64,000 bases of DNA. Source: an uncultured Clostridia bacterium. Its GTDB lineage: Bacteria > Bacillota > Clostridia > TANB77 > CAG-508. The translations under genes and the position numbers were made by a program. The notes under the pieces are model-generated. The model saw nothing but the letters and a program-made list of their open reading frames with translations, was not told the origin of the DNA and did no database searches. Below, in pieces: positions 61,160-64,000 of this stretch. The stretch covers positions 10,487 to 74,486 of the forward strand of contig CAKPCF010000007.1 of NCBI GenBank assembly GCA_934141445.1, written 5' to 3'. Within the stretch, counting starts at the first letter, position 1. The number at the start of each line of letters is the position of its first letter.

Positions 61160-64000
61160 TTATTCTTTATATACTGTCCATTTTAAATTTTGAATTTCTT
61201 GTAAATTTTGAAATTCATTTCCGCCTATATGTAGTTCATTTAAACTTCCATTTTTATTTAGTTGCTTTATTATATCAATATTATTTACTTTTGAACCATC
61301 TTGATACGAAAAAGTATCATATAATGAGTTATTTGATATATCTAAGCTTTTCAAATTTATTAAGTTTTCAATTCCTTTTAATGATGTAATCGAATTTCCT
61401 TTTAAATTTACACTTTCTAAATTTTCCAAATTTTTTAAAGCACTAAGCTCTGTAATTTTATTATTTGTTATAGTTAAGTTTACTAATTCCTTATTATCTT
61501 TCAAAAAGTCTAATGAGGTTATTCCGAAATCTGCTGATACACAGCCTTCAAACTTAATAGTTTTTAGATTCAAAAGTTTTCCTTTCCAATATCCTTGTTC
61601 TATATATTTTCCTAAATTATATGGATTTTGAATAATTCCATTATATTCAACATATCTAAAATACAATTCTTTTATATCAATTTTTGACAAATATTCCAAT
61701 AAATTTACTTCTAATAATGGATTTTGACTTCTAAAGTCTGTAAAATATACTTTTTCTATTGTTGTTCCTGTATCTATTATTGAATTTAATGTATCAGTAA
61801 CTCTTTGTTGTTGATTTGAAAGTTCATATATTCCAATTTTTTTCAATTTTGTTCCATTTGAAAATGTAAATTTTGAATTTGACCAGCCTTCTAATTCTTC
61901 AATACTAGCTGGTAAAATAATATTTTCACAAATAAAATATCCCCAAAAAATTCTCTTTAGCTTCGTACATTTAGATAAATCTAAATTCTTGCAAGGTGTT
62001 GAATTATTTAAATGTAAATATGTTATTTCAGTACAATTTTCTAATTGCTTAACTAAATCTGAATCTCTAAATACAGTTTGTGATACACTAATTAAATCTT
62101 GCAATTCTTTTAAATTCATATACTTATTGTTAATATAAAGTGTAATTCCTTTTTCTTTTCCACTACCATAAACGTTTATTTTTCTTACTTCATCATCACT
62201 AATAATATTAGTATCTTCAATTCGTAACTCTTTTAAATATTTCAATGAATTTAGAAAATCCACTGTTTCCAAATTTCTTTGACCACTTAAATTCAAGAAA
62301 GTTAAATTAAGAAAAGAACTTACTATTTCGTTTAGTTCACTATCACTTAACAATGTGTTATCTTGCATCTTTGTATTATTGTTAAGTACTGTTGTTTTCG
62401 TTGATAAATCAAGTGAAGTAACCTTTAACTTATCATCTGCACTCATATTTTTTAAATAATCAATATCTTCTATATCAGCCAAAGTAATTCCTGGATAACT
62501 TAAAGTATTACTTGTGCTTAAATATTTTAAATACTTATTATCTATATTCTTTGCATTTCCATTATCAATAGCATTATATATTTCAGCTATTTTAGATACT
62601 GAAGATGAAATCATTTCACTATTTCCTTGAAGTTTCAAATATGTTATTTGTCCAACTGGATTAGAAGAAATATAGTCAATTCTTTTAATATTATTATTTG
62701 CCAAATTAACTCTTTCCAAAGTTGTAATATCTTTTAATGAATATAATGCATCTGTTTCACTTTCTTCTAAACTATCATTTATTCCCAATTGATTATTTGA
62801 AGCAGAAATCTTACTTAATTGTTTCATATTCTCCAAACCATCTAAAGTTGTTAAATTATTACATTCAACTCTTAATAATCTAACATTAGTAAACTCTTTT
62901 AAAACACTCAAATCCGAAATTTCGTTATTTTCTAAAGATAAATTTTCTATTGCATTTTTTGTAATAGAACTTAAATTATTTAATGGTTCCAATGTACTTA
63001 TTTTATTTTCTGATTTATTTAAACGAGCCTCGATATATTCAGAAGAAATAAGTTCCTCTTCACCAGATATTGCAAAATATTGTAATTTTCCAAAATCACA
63101 ATTGCCTATACCATTTTCATTACTGCATAATTTTTCAATTTCTTCATCTGTTGTATTGAAAAAATATAAATATTTCAATACATCTTTTAAATTTCTTAGC
63201 TTACTATAATTTCCTATCTTGCAATTCTTAAAAAATATATAATTTAATTTTGAAACATTTTGTATACCATCCAGATTATTTAATGTAAGATTTTTTAAAG
63301 TAAGTTTTTCAAGTCCATAAAATTTATATAAATCTGTAAATGAAATCATTAACTCTGGTGAAATCTCCAATTCTTTTATACCCTTTACTTCTTGTGCATT
63401 GATTGTTCCATCCTTGTTTGAATCATATATTTCCAAAATACTATATAAATTATTGTCCTTTTCTTTTGAAACAACTTCTCTTACTGGGTCATCTTCATCT
63501 AGTTGTTCTTTTGATATTCCTAGTATAGTTTCACCATTATTTTTTACATAATATACCTTTAAATCAGATGTTACACCATACACATCATTCATTTTAACAT
63601 AGTCTTCATATTTACCTTGACCAGCTTCTCCATCTCTTAATTGATTCTTTATCTCATCTGGTAAACCATTTTTTTGAATTAAATATAAAGCTTTGCCTTC
63701 ATCATTTATTATATATCTTAATCTTCCATACCCATTATTAGCAGGTATATAAAAATATTCAGGATAAATATTTTCTAAATTTACCACTTTTGATTCAGAT
63801 TCATCAATTCTTTCATAATTTTGAATATATTTATCTTGCAAGTATTCTTCAAGTACAGCTATGCTTTGCATATATGTTGCATTCTTTGCTTGTGTCATTA
63901 TTCCATTTTCTCCAATGGTTGCATTTAAACTTACACCAGCAAGAATTAGCATTACAATTATTGAGATTACTAGTGCTATTAGAGTAATAGCTTTTTGATT
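61160..64000 (-). CDS. Leucine-rich-repeat surface protein with type IV pilin-like leader (partial at 5' end)
   Basis: At least 946 residues; the frame stays open to the window edge, so the start lies beyond 64000. The visible N-terminus (NQKAITLIALVISIIVML, then LAGVSLNATIGENGIM) is a type IV pilin-like hydrophobic leader, found on many clostridial surface proteins. After a region with an EF-hand-like stretch (DSNKDGTINAQEV, about residue 185), many leucine-rich repeats follow (NLSLENNEISDLSVL, KELRIEDTNI, NLTITNNKITELSALK and others). This suggests an adhesin-like or interaction surface. A prepilin peptidase at 28.8 kb could process it. Confidence 0.88.
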   Translation of the reverse strand, partial: NQKAITLIALVISIIVMLILAGVSLNATIGENGIMTQAKNATYMQSIAVLEEYLQDKYIQNYERIDESESKVVNLENIYPEYFYIPANNGYGRLRYIINDEGKALYLIQKNGLPDEIKNQLRDGEAGQGKYEDYVKMNDVYGVTSDLKVYYVKNNGETILGISKEQLDEDDPVREVVSKEKDNNLYSILEIYDSNKDGTINAQEVKGIKELEISPELMISFTDLYKFYGLEKLTLKNLTLNNLDGIQNVSKLNYIFFKNCKIGNYSKLRNLKDVLKYLYFFNTTDEEIEKLCSNENGIGNCDFGKLQYFAISGEEELISSEYIEARLNKSENKISTLEPLNNLSSITKNAIENLSLENNEISDLSVLKEFTNVRLLRVECNNLTTLDGLENMKQLSKISASNNQLGINDSLEESETDALYSLKDITTLERVNLANNNIKRIDYISSNPVGQITYLKLQGNSEMISSSVSKIAEIYNAIDNGNAKNIDNKYLKYLSTSNTLSYPGITLADIEDIDYLKNMSADDKLKVTSLDLSTKTTVLNNNTKMQDNTLLSDSELNEIVSSFLNLTFLNLSGQRNLETVDFLNSLKYLKELRIEDTNIISDDEVRKINVYGSGKEKGITLYINNKYMNLKELQDLISVSQTVFRDSDLVKQLENCTEITYLHLNNSTPCKNLDLSKCTKLKRIFWGYFICENIILPASIEELEGWSNSKFTFSNGTKLKKIGIYELSNQQQRVTDTLNSIIDTGTTIEKVYFTDFRSQNPLLEVNLLEYLSKIDIKELYFRYVEYNGIIQNPYNLGKYIEQGYWKGKLLNLKTIKFEGCVSADFGITSLDFLKDNKELVNLTITNNKITELSALKNLENLESVNLKGNSITSLKGIENLINLKSLDISNNSLYDTFSYQDGSKVNNIDIIKQLNKNGSLNELHIGGNEFQNLQEIQNLKWTVYKE

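Overview
The window reads as chromosomal DNA of an AT-rich, endospore-forming Clostridia-type bacterium (Firmicutes), probably an uncultured gut lineage. The basis is the very low GC content, strong AAGGAGG-type ribosome binding sites, SigA-like promoters, and a sporulation and germination set: spoIVA, a gerA/gerB/gerC receptor operon and a SleB-type cortex-lytic enzyme. Most genes lie on the minus strand. Plus-strand units are nfeD/SPFH, a heterodimeric ABC exporter, the ger operon, two tRNAs, an M23 peptidase, a carbohydrate-binding protein and a GGDEF protein. No gene-free stretch exceeds 300 bases.

Layout. 1-10 kb: pyrH (followed by the first codons of a probable frr), a Nudix hydrolase, greA, an unknown 310-residue protein, a large GH25 lysozyme with a 714-bp internal duplication, mltG, and a truncated GH18-like membrane protein; divergent nfeD and an SPFH protein. 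10-21 kb: an ABC exporter pair convergent with spoIVA, a pilin-like membrane protein, the ger operon and a 54-residue two-helix protein beside it. 21-26 kb: a four-gene operon (VWA plus solute-binding domain, XpaC, second solute-binding protein, TelA). 26-31 kb: tRNA-Trp, a frame-disrupted M23 peptidase, a zinc-ribbon protein, efp, pepP, prepilin peptidase, yqeG, sleB. 31-46 kb: a CBM25-like protein, fhs, xseB/xseA/nusB, the Asp23/AmaP envelope-stress cluster, then fmt, def, priA, a cytidylate-kinase-like gene, rpoZ, remA, yicC and rsmE. 46-64 kb: tRNA-Asn, folA/thyA, an unknown acidic protein, a TetR-regulated acyl-CoA ligase, a GGDEF protein, an autoregulated GntR/ABC operon, carAB with a probable leader ORF and attenuator, and the 3' part of a pilin-signal leucine-rich-repeat protein that runs off the right edge.

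How the genes work together: most of the window is housekeeping (pyrimidine and folate metabolism, translation, DNA repair and restart). It is interspersed with cell-wall enzymes (GH25, MltG, M23, SleB) and envelope or stress proteins. The prepilin peptidase at 28.8 kb could process the type IV pilin-like leaders carried by the LRR protein and perhaps the 350-residue protein at 15.7 kb.

Points most worth a second look: (i) a dispersed about 125-bp hairpin element present twice, each copy directly downstream of a gene, with a conserved core but outer stems that differ between copies and still pair; (ii) two genes whose Shine-Dalgarno is separated from the ATG by a perfect hairpin; (iii) the VWA/SBP/XpaC/TelA operon, which has no transporter subunits; (iv) the carA leader ORF overlapping a terminator; (v) an M23 peptidase needing a +1 shift exactly at a CGG codon.
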